Source of the DNA: Nitrososphaerota archaeon | Lineage (GTDB): Archaea; Thermoproteota; Nitrososphaeria; Nitrososphaerales; UBA183 | NCBI GenBank assembly: GCA_027886865.1 | Contig: JAPCJR010000016.1 | Span: forward strand, 1-48,845 | Length of the DNA stretch: 48,845 bases | Direction: 5' to 3' | In this document: one piece after another, positions 23,673 through 31,602 of the stretch | How positions within the stretch are numbered: position 1 is the first letter of the stretch | How the letters are laid out: each line of letters starts with the position of its first letter | The notes under the pieces: model-generated | Database searches by the model: none | What the model saw: only the letters and a program-made list of their open reading frames with translations | What the model was told of the DNA's origin: nothing | Program-made: the position numbers and the translations under genes

Positions 23673-24961
23673 CTTGTGAGGACCTCCGCCGCCAGGCCCC
23701 TCAGGTCTTCATTCCCGGTGAACGCCACAGCCCCCCTGGGGAACTGTGCTCCGCCGGGCAGGTCGCTGAGGACCAGCAGTCGGCCCGGCCTGAGGCGCGC
23801 TTGACGAGAGACCTCATCAGGGTCGTCTGGTCCCATGACGAGCAGGTCGATTCCTCTGCCAAAGGCGCCTGGGTCCACAACCCCCTCAGAGATGCTCCAG
23901 GTTCCGACGAGCGCGTCTGCGAGCCCTGCTAGGTTGGAGGCCGGAATAGAATGGGCGCGGCCCCCGAGGATGTAGTCGACCTCGACCGTCGTCCCGATCA
24001 TCAGCATGTTCTTGCCGAGGCGAGCTATCGCCTCCGCGACCAAGTCCACTCTGGCCGCGCGCTCGTCATCAGAGCGCCACCCGACCGCCAGCCCCACCTT
24101 GACGACCTTCCTCACGTTGGCCTCCCGCACGCGCATCGGCAGGCGGTCGTCGCTCATCCTGGCCGCCCGCTTCCACATTATGTCCCTGGTGTCCAGGCCG
24201 GTCTGATACTCGGCGACCGCGAACAGCTCCTGGCCCGTGCCCACGACACCGGCCGGATTCTCGCCCACAGAAATCGGGGAGATCCTCAGCGGTTCAGCAG
24301 GCGTCTTGAGGGCGACCGGCAAAGACTCCACTACAAGACCGAGGCGCATCTCCTTCCGATACGCGAACAGCCCTAACAGGTCCGCTTCCTCGAAGACGGC
24401 GACCAGGTTGTCGAACCTGCCGGCCAGCCTGGGGGTGATCACAAGCTCGGTGGCCCCCTCGGCAGAGGACCTGAGGGTTCCGCCCACGCCCGACGCGGAC
24501 CGGAACGAGACCGAGTTCAGACTGGTCCAGTTCGAAGAAGCAGACCGCACCACGATGGGAATCGCCTTGCTCTCTCCCTTGAAGAGCCTGATCCGTTTCA
24601 CCTCTATGGTGACGCCTGCCCTTCTGGAGCCCAACCAGGAGAGGAGAAGCGAGACAGCGGCTACGCAGGCCAGAGAGAACGCGAGCGCCGCGGCGGCAGG
24701 CGGGCCCGCCACGCCCACTATCAGGGCCGTGACTGCTGCGGCCTTCAGGTAGTCCCGGCCCCTCCGGGTGAGGGTTACCGCGGCGGCTTCACCTTTTCGA
24801 TTATTTCGTGTATCACCGCGCTGGTGCTGGTAGCTTCTCCGGTGATAGTGGAGGACTGTTTCAGTTTCACCCTGTGCGAAAGCGCGTCCACGGCGAGGTC
24901 CTTCACGTCGTCTGGGACGATGTAGTCGCGTCCCGAAAGGTACGCGCTCGCCTTGGCGCAA
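23669..24961 (-). CDS. DUF58 protein (start uncertain)
   Basis: The protein-like part begins at about 24778 (VTLTRRGRDYLKAAAVTALIVG), just after the MoxR stop. Two membrane segments lie near its N-terminus. The DUF58 landmark follows: TRDIMWKRAARMSDDRLPMRVREAN, with a VWA-like C-terminal domain (LLVMGPDDP, GRLLVLSDLPGG). No ATG, GTG or TTG lies in frame close to 24778. The only upstream ATG is at 24961 and would overlap MoxR by about 187 bases. Either a rare start codon or a long overlap is used. DUF58 proteins work with MoxR ATPases in assembling or activating envelope proteins. Confidence 0.8.
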   Translation of the reverse strand: MRQGERVPFGTRLHRPRRREGPRRGRAFAQGETETVLHYHRRSYQHQRGDTRNNRKGEAAAVTLTRRGRDYLKAAAVTALIVGVAGPPAAAALAFSLACVAAVSLLLSWLGSRRAGVTIEVKRIRLFKGESKAIPIVVRSASSNWTSLNSVSFRSASGVGGTLRSSAEGATELVITPRLAGRFDNLVAVFEEADLLGLFAYRKEMRLGLVVESLPVALKTPAEPLRISPISVGENPAGVVGTGQELFAVAEYQTGLDTRDIMWKRAARMSDDRLPMRVREANVRKVVKVGLAVGWRSDDERAARVDLVAEAIARLGKNMLMIGTTVEVDYILGGRAHSIPASNLAGLADALVGTWSISEGVVDPGAFGRGIDLLVMGPDDPDEVSRQARLRPGRLLVLSDLPGGAQFPRGAVAFTGNEDLRGLAAEVLTR

Positions 24962-25710
24962 GCGGCGAGCTGGATGATCGCCCGCGGGCTCGCGCCGAGG
25001 AGGACCCTCACATCCGTCCGCGTCTCGGCGGCCAGTCTCGCGAGGTAATCGAGCATCTCCTCGCTGACCTTGACGTGTTTCACGACTGCGAATGCTTCGG
25101 CGAGCTCCCCCCTCGAGACGACGCCGGTTATCCCCGGAAAATCATCCCCCGATATGTTCCGCCGGATGACGGCGGACTCCGTCCCGACGGAGGGATAGCT
25201 CATCGTCACTTTGAGCATGAACCTGTCGAGCTGACCCTCGGGTAGCGGGTAGACCCCCTGGAACTCGATCGGGTTCTGGGTCGCTATCACCATGTTCGGC
25301 GAGGGCAGGGCTTCCGTCCGTCCCTCGATAGTGACCTGTCCCTCCTGCATCGCCTCGAGGAGTGCGCTCTGGACCTTGGGCGGAGCGCGGTTTATCTCGT
25401 CGGCCAGCAGTATGTTGGTGAAGGCAGGCCCCTTCCGGAACTCCAACTCCCTTTCCTTCATGTTGAAGATGAACCCGCCGACTATGTCCAGCGGGAGCAT
25501 GTCGGGCGTGAACTGGACCCTGCCAAAGTCCAGCTCCATGCACTTCGCGAACGACTTTGTCAGCAGCGTCTTCGAGACTCCGGGCACCCCCTCCAGCAGC
25601 ACATGACCTCCTGCGAGGAGCGCCGTGAGCAGCAGCCTCGCCTCTCTGTCTTTCTCGACGACGACCTTGCGAAGCTCGGCGAGGACCTTGTCCCGCATCT
25701 CGGGTCCCAT
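24775..25710 (-). CDS. MoxR-family AAA+ ATPase
   Basis: 311 residues from the ATG at 25710. The Walker A motif is GVPGVSKT (41-48), Walker B is LLADEINRAPPK (about 108-119), and sensor and arginine-finger regions follow (VIATQNPIEFQGVYPLPEGQLDRFM, GASPRAIIQL). MoxR proteins are chaperone-like ATPases that act with DUF58 and VWA proteins. The start overlaps the stop of the preceding small gene as TGATG, so translation is coupled. The longer frame to 25833 is rejected because the family starts at MGPEMRDKV. Confidence 0.93.
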   Translation of the reverse strand: MGPEMRDKVLAELRKVVVEKDREARLLLTALLAGGHVLLEGVPGVSKTLLTKSFAKCMELDFGRVQFTPDMLPLDIVGGFIFNMKERELEFRKGPAFTNILLADEINRAPPKVQSALLEAMQEGQVTIEGRTEALPSPNMVIATQNPIEFQGVYPLPEGQLDRFMLKVTMSYPSVGTESAVIRRNISGDDFPGITGVVSRGELAEAFAVVKHVKVSEEMLDYLARLAAETRTDVRVLLGASPRAIIQLAACAKASAYLSGRDYIVPDDVKDLAVDALSHRVKLKQSSTITGEATSTSAVIHEIIEKVKPPR

Positions 25711-26057
25711 CAGTGAACCCTCCGCAGGGACTTTAGCAGCATGAGAAACTCGTTTCCGGGAGTCGGCGGTACGGGGCCGTCCCCGTACCGGTAAGCTTCG
25801 TAGCCCTTCACGTCCCTCTCTATCTTGTCCCACTCAACGTCTGCCTTGAGGTTTCGAGCCCTCGAGATTCCCTCCCTCCAGGTGAACCCTTCGCTGATGT
25901 CGGGGAAGGCGCGCTTGAGGTTTACCTCCAAGAGACTAAAAGCTGCAACCGAGTCGGCGGGTAGCGTCAGCCGTTGTCTCCTCCACTGCACGAGCCCGAT
26001 TGCAAGAGAGGCGTATGCGAACGCGTTCAGAGCGACTTCGTAGTCAATGTCCAACAA
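25710..26057 (-). CDS. small protein of the MoxR operon, possibly DUF4129-like
   Basis: 115 residues. An N-terminal weakly hydrophobic stretch (ALNAFAYASLAIGLVQW) is followed by a soluble helical part with REGISRAR and a KGYEAYRYGDG motif near the end. A Tyr-rich FE..RYG ending is typical of DUF4129, a domain found in MoxR-DUF58 operons, but the match by eye is weak. It overlaps the upstream exported-protein gene by 14 bases and the MoxR start by one base, so it is part of the operon. Confidence 0.6.
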   Translation of the reverse strand: MLDIDYEVALNAFAYASLAIGLVQWRRQRLTLPADSVAAFSLLEVNLKRAFPDISEGFTWREGISRARNLKADVEWDKIERDVKGYEAYRYGDGPVPPTPGNEFLMLLKSLRRVH

Positions 26058-26847
26058 TGGTCACCTTCATGCTGGCTGTATAACTCGCTATCGTCAGGTC
26101 GGATAGACCCGTGACGGAGATGAAGTGCTTAGGCTGTACGACGAACCACAATAGACCGGGCGCCGAGGCATTGGTCGGTTCGGAGATGACGACGGCGCGT
26201 GTCTCATTGGTTACGGTCGGGAGGTTGACCCCATTCGCCGCGACCGTGACGGGAAGCTCGTTAGTCGTCACTGTGGGCGAGTAGACCGCGTCGAGGAAGA
26301 GGACGCTGCTGCTCAGGACCAGCATGGCCGAGGACGAGTTGACCGCTATGGAAATCTGCTGCCAGGGACCGACGAAACCCGAACCGTCCTCGTCTGAGAG
26401 GTCGCTGAGGATGGGCTGCGTCTCTGACTTGTTCACGGAGACAGTGGCGACGGTCGTGTTTGATGCCAAGAGCGGGATGTCAGCGAACGTACTGAACTCG
26501 GTGTTGTACACCTCCAGAGTGTAGTTGCCCGGATAGAGTGAGGTTTCAGCTTCGCCGCTGGAATTGGTGGTCAGCAGCTGGGGAGGGGACCCAATGACGC
26601 CCGACCCTATGGAGACGGTCGCGCCGGCAACGCGCGAAGCTCCGCCGCCAGCTCCGTACAGCGAGACGTTGACGAGCAACTTGCCAGAAATTGGCGTCGG
26701 AGGAGGAGCGGGAGGAGCAGGATGCGGCAGCGTTACCGATAGCCCGAACAGTGGCGAGGACAAACCCGTGCTCGCCGTACCCAGCACGATAGCCAAGGCC
26801 GCGAGGGTGACCAATAGGAGCGCGGTACGCCCTCGGGCAGATCTCAT
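26044..26847 (-). CDS. exported beta-type protein, first gene of the MoxR operon
   Basis: 267 residues from the ATG at 26847. A signal peptide or N-terminal anchor (about 7-28, TALLLVTLAALAIVLGTAS) is followed by a Pro-rich linker (PHPAPPAPPPTP). A carboxypeptidase-regulatory-like module comes next (KLLVNVSLYG ... GATVSIGSG ... TNSSGEAETSLYPGNYTLEVYN). The rest is Ser/Thr/Val-rich with N-glycosylation-type sites. No C-terminal anchor is seen. The start is set by the signal peptide; the frame extends upstream to 27009, but that part looks non-coding. It is divergent from cdc48. Confidence 0.7.
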   Translation of the reverse strand: MRSARGRTALLLVTLAALAIVLGTASTGLSSPLFGLSVTLPHPAPPAPPPTPISGKLLVNVSLYGAGGGASRVAGATVSIGSGVIGSPPQLLTTNSSGEAETSLYPGNYTLEVYNTEFSTFADIPLLASNTTVATVSVNKSETQPILSDLSDEDGSGFVGPWQQISIAVNSSSAMLVLSSSVLFLDAVYSPTVTTNELPVTVAANGVNLPTVTNETRAVVISEPTNASAPGLLWFVVQPKHFISVTGLSDLTIASYTASMKVTIVGH

Positions 26848-27020
26848 CGTCGTTTTTCGTGGCGTGGTGAGCAGTAAAAGTCTTTTGAAGGCACACAGTC
26901 CACTTGATCGGAGGGTCGCTGGATGAGGCCGGCCCGGCGTTCGTTCGGCAGATTGCCATCGAGGACTCGAGCACGGCAAGCGTAAGAGGGCTTTTAATGC
27001 AGGAACCATAGACAGCGCTC

Positions 27021-29156
27021 ATGGCAAAGGGCGTTTCACTGCGCGTTGCTGAGACCGCTTCGAGACTTGTCGGGCACGGAATTGCCGTGATCGACCCTAA
27101 GGTAATGGAGAAACTCGGTCTGAGCAGCGGAGATGTAATAGAGATCACCGGAAAGGGCAAGAAGAGCCATGCGCGGCTGTGGTCGGGCGACGGCGAAGAT
27201 TACGGGCTCGGTCTGATAAGGGTGGACGGTTACACCAGGAACAACATCGGGGTCGGCATCGACGACACCGTCACGATAGTGCCGGTGCAGGGCCAGAGGG
27301 CAACGGCGATGGTGCTCGCGCCCACTGAAGAGATCAACATTCCGGGGCTCGAGGAGGCGTTCCCTGAGGCTCTGGAAGGAATGGTCCTCACGAAGGGCGA
27401 CACGCTCCCGCTCGTCATAATGGGGAACAAGATCGACTTCCTCGTCGATGCGACGTCGCCCCCCGGCGCCGCGATAGTGGGGCCCGGCACACGGTTCAAG
27501 CTAGGCGCGGTGAAGAAGCCCCTGAACACGGGCGTCCCGAGGATAACCTACGAGGACATCGGCGGCCTGAGGAACGAGGTGCAGAAGATCAGAGAGATGA
27601 TCGAGCTCCCGTTAAGGCACCCCGAGATCTTCGAGCGCGTCGGGGTCGAAGCGCCAAAGGGCGTGCTGCTCTACGGTCCGCCGGGTACGGGAAAGACGCT
27701 CCTGGCCAAGGCCGTCGCGAACGAGACGAACGCGAATTTCTTCTCGATCGGGGGGCCGGAGATAATGAGCAAATTCTACGGGGAGAGCGAAGAGAAGCTC
27801 AGGCAGATCTTCAAGGACGCGGAGGAGAAGGCGCCGAGCATAATATTCATCGACGAGATAGACTCGATCGCGCCCAAACGGGAGGAGGTATCCGGGGAGC
27901 TCGAGAAGAGGATAGTGTCGCAGCTGCTCACCCTCATGGACGGGCTGCACGGACGCGGTAAGGTCGTCGTCATCGGGGCGACTAATAGGCCCGACTCGCT
28001 CGACCCGGCCCTGCGCAGGCCCGGAAGGTTCGACAGAGAGATAGAGATCGGAGTTCCGGACGAATCGAGCCGTCTCGACATCCTCCACATCCACACGAGG
28101 GGGATGCCCATGGAGAGCGATGTAAAGCTCGAGAAGGTGGCGAGGGTCACCCACGGCTTCGTGGGGGCGGACCTGCAGGCCCTCGTCAAGGAAGCGGCCA
28201 TCCGGGCGGTCAGGCGCGTGCTCCCGGAGATCAACATGGAAGAGACCACCATACCCGCGAAGACCCTCAACAAGATCAAGGTCAAGATGGCCGACTTCGA
28301 CGATGCGCTCAGGGAGGTCCAGCCTTCGGCGATGCGCGAGGTCCTCGTACAGGTTCCCAACGTGAAGTGGGAAGACATCGGAGGGTTGACCGGGATCAAG
28401 GACGAGCTCACCGAGGCGGTCGAGTGGCCGCTCAAGTACGGGAAGCTGTTCGCCAAGGGCGACGTGAGCCCTCCCACCGGCATACTCCTCTACGGGCCGC
28501 CCGGTACCGGGAAGACGCTCATCGCCAAGGCCGTCGCGAACGAAAGCGAAGCCAATTTCATCAGTATCAAGGGACCTGAGCTGATCTCGAAATGGGTCGG
28601 TGAGTCCGAGAAGGGAGTGCGCGAGGTGTTCAGGAAGGCCCGCGCGTCTGCGCCGTGCGTGATCTTCTTCGACGAGATCGACGCCATCGCCCCCAGGAGG
28701 AGCGGATCGGAGGGTGACAACCAGGTCACGCAGCGCGTCGTGAGTCAGCTGCTCACTGAGATGGACGGCCTGGAGGAGCTCAAGGGGGTCGTGGTCCTCG
28801 GAGCGACGAACAGAGTCGACATCATCGACGAGGCTCTCTTGAGGCCGGGCAGGTTCGACAAGATACTCGAGGTACCGCCGCCGGACAAGCACGGGAGGAT
28901 AGAGATCCTGAAGATACACACGAAGAAGAAGCCGCTTGGCAAGGACGTCGACCTCGAGAAGCTGGCGGACATGACCGAGGGATACACTGGCGCGCAGCTC
29001 TCTGCGGTCGCGAACTCGGCATCGGTCCGGGCGATCAAGCAGTATGTGAAAGTGCATCCGAAGGCCGCCGATGAAGAACCCGCCGACCTCTCGATCAACA
29101 TGAAGGACTTTGAGGAGGCGGTCAAGGAAGTAAGGCGCGAAAAGAGCGCGATGTGA
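27021..29156 (+). CDS. CDC48/VCP-type AAA ATPase
   Basis: 711 residues. The N-terminal double-psi barrel and 4-stranded subdomain (1-185, starting [20 protein letters not shown]) are followed by two AAA modules. D1 has Walker A GPPGTGKT (about 219-226), [12 protein letters not shown] and [23 protein letters not shown]2 has GPPGTGKT (about 492-499), [12 protein letters not shown] and [22 protein letters not shown]. Both have intact Walker B and arginine fingers. It unfolds proteins with ATP as a hexamer, usually feeding the proteasome. Length and layout are normal. A TATA-like GCTTTTAATGC at 26986-26996 lies about 30 bases upstream of the ATG. Confidence 0.97.
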   Translation: MAKGVSLRVAETASRLVGHGIAVIDPKVMEKLGLSSGDVIEITGKGKKSHARLWSGDGEDYGLGLIRVDGYTRNNIGVGIDDTVTIVPVQGQRATAMVLAPTEEINIPGLEEAFPEALEGMVLTKGDTLPLVIMGNKIDFLVDATSPPGAAIVGPGTRFKLGAVKKPLNTGVPRITYEDIGGLRNEVQKIREMIELPLRHPEIFERVGVEAPKGVLLYGPPGTGKTLLAKAVANETNANFFSIGGPEIMSKFYGESEEKLRQIFKDAEEKAPSIIFIDEIDSIAPKREEVSGELEKRIVSQLLTLMDGLHGRGKVVVIGATNRPDSLDPALRRPGRFDREIEIGVPDESSRLDILHIHTRGMPMESDVKLEKVARVTHGFVGADLQALVKEAAIRAVRRVLPEINMEETTIPAKTLNKIKVKMADFDDALREVQPSAMREVLVQVPNVKWEDIGGLTGIKDELTEAVEWPLKYGKLFAKGDVSPPTGILLYGPPGTGKTLIAKAVANESEANFISIKGPELISKWVGESEKGVREVFRKARASAPCVIFFDEIDAIAPRRSGSEGDNQVTQRVVSQLLTEMDGLEELKGVVVLGATNRVDIIDEALLRPGRFDKILEVPPPDKHGRIEILKIHTKKKPLGKDVDLEKLADMTEGYTGAQLSAVANSASVRAIKQYVKVHPKAADEEPADLSINMKDFEEAVKEVRREKSAM

Positions 29157-29173
29157 GAACCCCTCGGGGTCGG

Positions 29174-29605
29174 CTATTCCGCGAGCGAAGCTAGTCTCTT
29201 GGAGAGCTCTTTGAGTCTCTCGGCATAGGGCTTCGTGTCGGATGGCTCGGTCCTCTTCAGGTCTTCCATATACGAGACAAAGCCGCTGACCTCGCCGAAC
29301 ATCTCCTCGACGGACGGCTTCTTCCTGAAGGAGGGCCCGAATGACCATTCGAGCTCCTCGCCGGCCTTCTCTGTGAGCTCGTAGCGCCCGTCGTCCCTTT
29401 TCTTGATCATCCCATCATTCGTGAGCTGTTCCAGCAGCGGATAGACGGAGCCGGGAGACGGCCTCCACCACCCTTGGGTCATCTTCTCCATCTCGTCCAT
29501 CAACTCGACACCGTTCTTAGGAGACGCAGACAGCATAGAGACGACGGCCATCCTCAGACCTCGCTTCCTGTGCATCATCCATCGGAAGGGCCACATAGTG
29601 ATCAT
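29174..29605 (-). CDS. PadR-family transcription regulator
   Basis: 143 residues (135-143 depending on which of several N-terminal Met codons is used). The winged-helix part reads GVELMDEMEKMTQGWWRPSPGSVYPLLEQLTNDGMIKKRDDGRYELTEKAGEEL in sections, including the PSPGSVYPLLEQL motif of PadR proteins. A C-terminal helical region for dimerisation follows. It probably represses itself and the divergent SHOCT membrane gene through the repeated AATATC sites between them. A TATA-like CATAATAAC (29626-29634) is placed for the ATG at 29605. Confidence 0.9.
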   Translation of the reverse strand: MITMWPFRWMMHRKRGLRMAVVSMLSASPKNGVELMDEMEKMTQGWWRPSPGSVYPLLEQLTNDGMIKKRDDGRYELTEKAGEELEWSFGPSFRKKPSVEEMFGEVSGFVSYMEDLKRTEPSDTKPYAERLKELSKRLASLAE

Positions 29606-29608
29606 CAG

Positions 29609-29685
29609 AAATATCGGAATACCGAGTTATTATGCGTTCCATTGATATCGCTTTTCCAATATCGGTTTTCCAATATCTTTAAATT
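29609..29685. promoter_or_regulatory. repeated AATATC elements and TATA box between the PadR and SHOCT genes
   Basis: TTTTCCAATATC occurs twice with a 14-base period (29652-29663, 29666-29677), immediately followed by a TATA box CTTTAAAT (29677-29684) centred 26 bases before the TTG at 29706. Related elements are AAATATCGGAAT (29609-29620) and CATTGATATCG (29640-29650). The cluster lies over both promoters, as expected for a PadR operator that controls the pair. Binding is an inference. Confidence 0.5.
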
Positions 29686-29705
29686 GGCGCCTGTTCCAGG
29701 CTTGA

Positions 29706-30110
29706 TTGGCGAAAGAAATGGTCAGCATCCCGAGTCTCGCTGGATTAGGTCATGGCAGGAGGAGCGGCTTTGCAAGATGGGTTTTTGCTGGAATCCTGAT
29801 TCTAGTGTTACTGGGAATCTTTGCCGCGTCCCTGGCCTTCACCGGATGGCTGAGCTACGTCGGGTCGGGTCCTTACTTCGGGCGCGGGTTCTTCTTCTTC
29901 CCGTTCGGCTTCTTCTTCGTGATACTGGTCGTATTCTTTGCGTTCAGGTTACTTTTCTGGGGGTGGGGCGGCCACTGGAACCGGGGATACTATCGCACGG
30001 GATACGGCGGAGGCAGCGCGCTGGAGATCCTGAACCAGAGGTATGCCCGAGGCGAGATCACCAAGGACCAGTACGAGCAGATGAAGCGCGACATTCAGCA
30101 GACGAGCTAG
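29706..30110 (+). CDS. membrane protein with C-terminal SHOCT domain
   Basis: 134 residues. Two membrane segments are seen, WVFAGILILVLLGIFAASLAF and FGFFFVILVVFFAFRLLF, followed by a Gly/Tyr-rich stretch and a SHOCT motif at the end (ALEILNQRYARGEITKDQYEQMKRDI). The start is TTG at 29706 according to the TATA spacing; an in-frame ATG is at 29718. It is divergent from the PadR gene and probably controlled by it. PadR-SHOCT pairing suggests an envelope stress response, which is inference. Confidence 0.75.
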   Translation: MAKEMVSIPSLAGLGHGRRSGFARWVFAGILILVLLGIFAASLAFTGWLSYVGSGPYFGRGFFFFPFGFFFVILVVFFAFRLLFWGWGGHWNRGYYRTGYGGGSALEILNQRYARGEITKDQYEQMKRDIQQTS

Positions 30111-30214
30111 GTCTTCCACGACCGCATCTACGCTCCCTCTTCCGAAGGAAGGCGCAGTTCCGAACTATTGTGTTAGTCTTATAGGCTCCTGAACACGAAG
30201 GGTTCCGTCGTCCG

Positions 30215-31285
30215 TTGAAAGCCATGAGACTGGTCGAATACGGCACGCCGCTCAGGCTCGAGGAGGTAGACGCTCCGCGGGCCGGGAACGGAGTGCTGGT
30301 CAAAGTGGTGGCCGCCGGGGTCTGCCACACTGACCTGCATGTCATCTCAGGCTCGTACGACCTGGGGAATGGCAATCTGCTGAAGATGGCTGACAGGGGC
30401 ATACGGCTTCCGATAACGCCAGGGCACGAGATCGCCGGGGAGGTCGCCGACCTCGGCGTCTACGGTGGAAAGACCGCCATACAGGAAGGTGAAAGGGTCG
30501 TCGTGTACCCATGGCTGGGGTGTGGAACCTGCAGGAAATGCATCGCTGGATATGAGAACCTTTGCGAAGACAAGCCTGCGAGCCTCGGCATATTCCGCGA
30601 CGGCGGATATGCGGAGTACGTATTCGTCCCCCATCCGCGCTATCTGATACCCGCAGCTGGTCTCAGAGCGGAGGAGGCGGCGCCTCTCGCCTGCTCGGGC
30701 CTGACCTCATACAGTGCGCTGAACAAGTGCAGGCTCGAATCGGAGGAACTGCTCGTCATAATCGGCGCGGGGGGACTGGGGACCACCGCAATCCAGCTTG
30801 CAAACAGGACGACTGGGGCAAAGGTGGTCGTCCTCGACATCGACGATTCCAAGCTGGCGCTCGCTTCCAGCTTAGGCGCCAACCAGACGATAAACACCTC
30901 AGGGCTGGAGAGGAAGGCTGTGATCGAAGCCGTGAAGAAGGAGAACGGAGGCAGGGGAGCCGATGCCGTCATAGACTTCGTAGGGAATCCAGAGACGAGC
31001 GGTCTAGGGTTCGAGTTGCTCACCAAGCAGGGGCGCCTGGTCCTCGTCGGGCTCTTCGGGGGCGCGGGCACCTTCTCGCTGCCGCTGTTCCCGCTCAAGG
31101 GCGCTCAGGTGGTCGGAAGCTTCACTGGGACCCTCACCGAGCTCAGCGAACTCGTCCAGCTCGCCGCGAACGGGGTGGTGAAGCCGGTGATCTCGGCGAG
31201 GTACAAACTGGACGAGGCCAACGAAGTCCTGGGGAGGCTGGGCAGGGGCGAGATATCCGGTCGGGCTATCCTGAGGCCCTACTAA
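30215..31285 (+). CDS. zinc-dependent medium-chain alcohol dehydrogenase
   Basis: 356 residues, the normal MDR size. Catalytic zinc ligands are in GVCHTDLH and GHEIAGEV, and the structural zinc is held by CGTCRKCIAGYENLC (four Cys). The Rossmann part has GAGGLGTTAIQLA and VVLDIDDSK, whose Asp after the second strand favours NAD over NADP. It oxidises alcohols or reduces aldehydes. The TTG at 30215, or the ATG at 30224 (better matching the family), may be the start. A TATA-like CTTATAGG (30178-30185) precedes it. The 3' end overlaps the convergent RAM-domain gene by four bases. Confidence 0.92.
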   Translation: MKAMRLVEYGTPLRLEEVDAPRAGNGVLVKVVAAGVCHTDLHVISGSYDLGNGNLLKMADRGIRLPITPGHEIAGEVADLGVYGGKTAIQEGERVVVYPWLGCGTCRKCIAGYENLCEDKPASLGIFRDGGYAEYVFVPHPRYLIPAAGLRAEEAAPLACSGLTSYSALNKCRLESEELLVIIGAGGLGTTAIQLANRTTGAKVVVLDIDDSKLALASSLGANQTINTSGLERKAVIEAVKKENGGRGADAVIDFVGNPETSGLGFELLTKQGRLVLVGLFGGAGTFSLPLFPLKGAQVVGSFTGTLTELSELVQLAANGVVKPVISARYKLDEANEVLGRLGRGEISGRAILRPY

Positions 31286-31515
31286 GCCTCAGCGACGATT
31301 ATCGTATTGGTAGCAAGGACGCTCTTGAGCTTGCGCATCTCAGCGTTGACCGTATCTTTGAGCGCCTCCATCGTATCCGCCCTTACCTCGGCGATGATGT
31401 CGTAGACCCCGTATACCTCATACACCTTGTCGACCTGCTTCATCGCCTTCAGGTCGCTGACGACATCCCTGTCGGTGCCGACTTTGACGTTGATCATGAC
31501 GAAGGCTCTTGGCAT
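31282..31515 (-). CDS. stand-alone Lrp/AsnC ligand-binding (RAM) domain
   Basis: 77 residues: AFVMINVKVGTD at the start, then VYEVYGVYDIIAEVRADT and NTIIVAEA, the RAM/ACT-like fold of Lrp/AsnC regulators. The DNA-binding helix-turn-helix is absent. Such single-domain proteins are common in archaea and bind amino acids, sometimes pairing with full-length Lrp proteins. The ATG is preceded by a purine-rich GGGGAG that could act as a ribosome-binding site, unlike most leaderless genes here. Confidence 0.88.
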   Translation of the reverse strand: MPRAFVMINVKVGTDRDVVSDLKAMKQVDKVYEVYGVYDIIAEVRADTMEALKDTVNAEMRKLKSVLATNTIIVAEA

Positions 31516-31602
31516 GTCTCCCCGCTTGACCGCCTCCGGCAGCGACCATGGATATATGCGATTCTAGAAGAGCGTCATCTCTATCACGCGCCGGTCGCAC
31601 GA

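Noticed and set aside
27612..29348. 578-residue open frame antisense to cdc48
   Set aside because: It is opposite a very well conserved gene and reflects high GC and codon bias in the sense strand; it has no domain and is rich in Arg, Asp and Leu as expected for a shadow frame.
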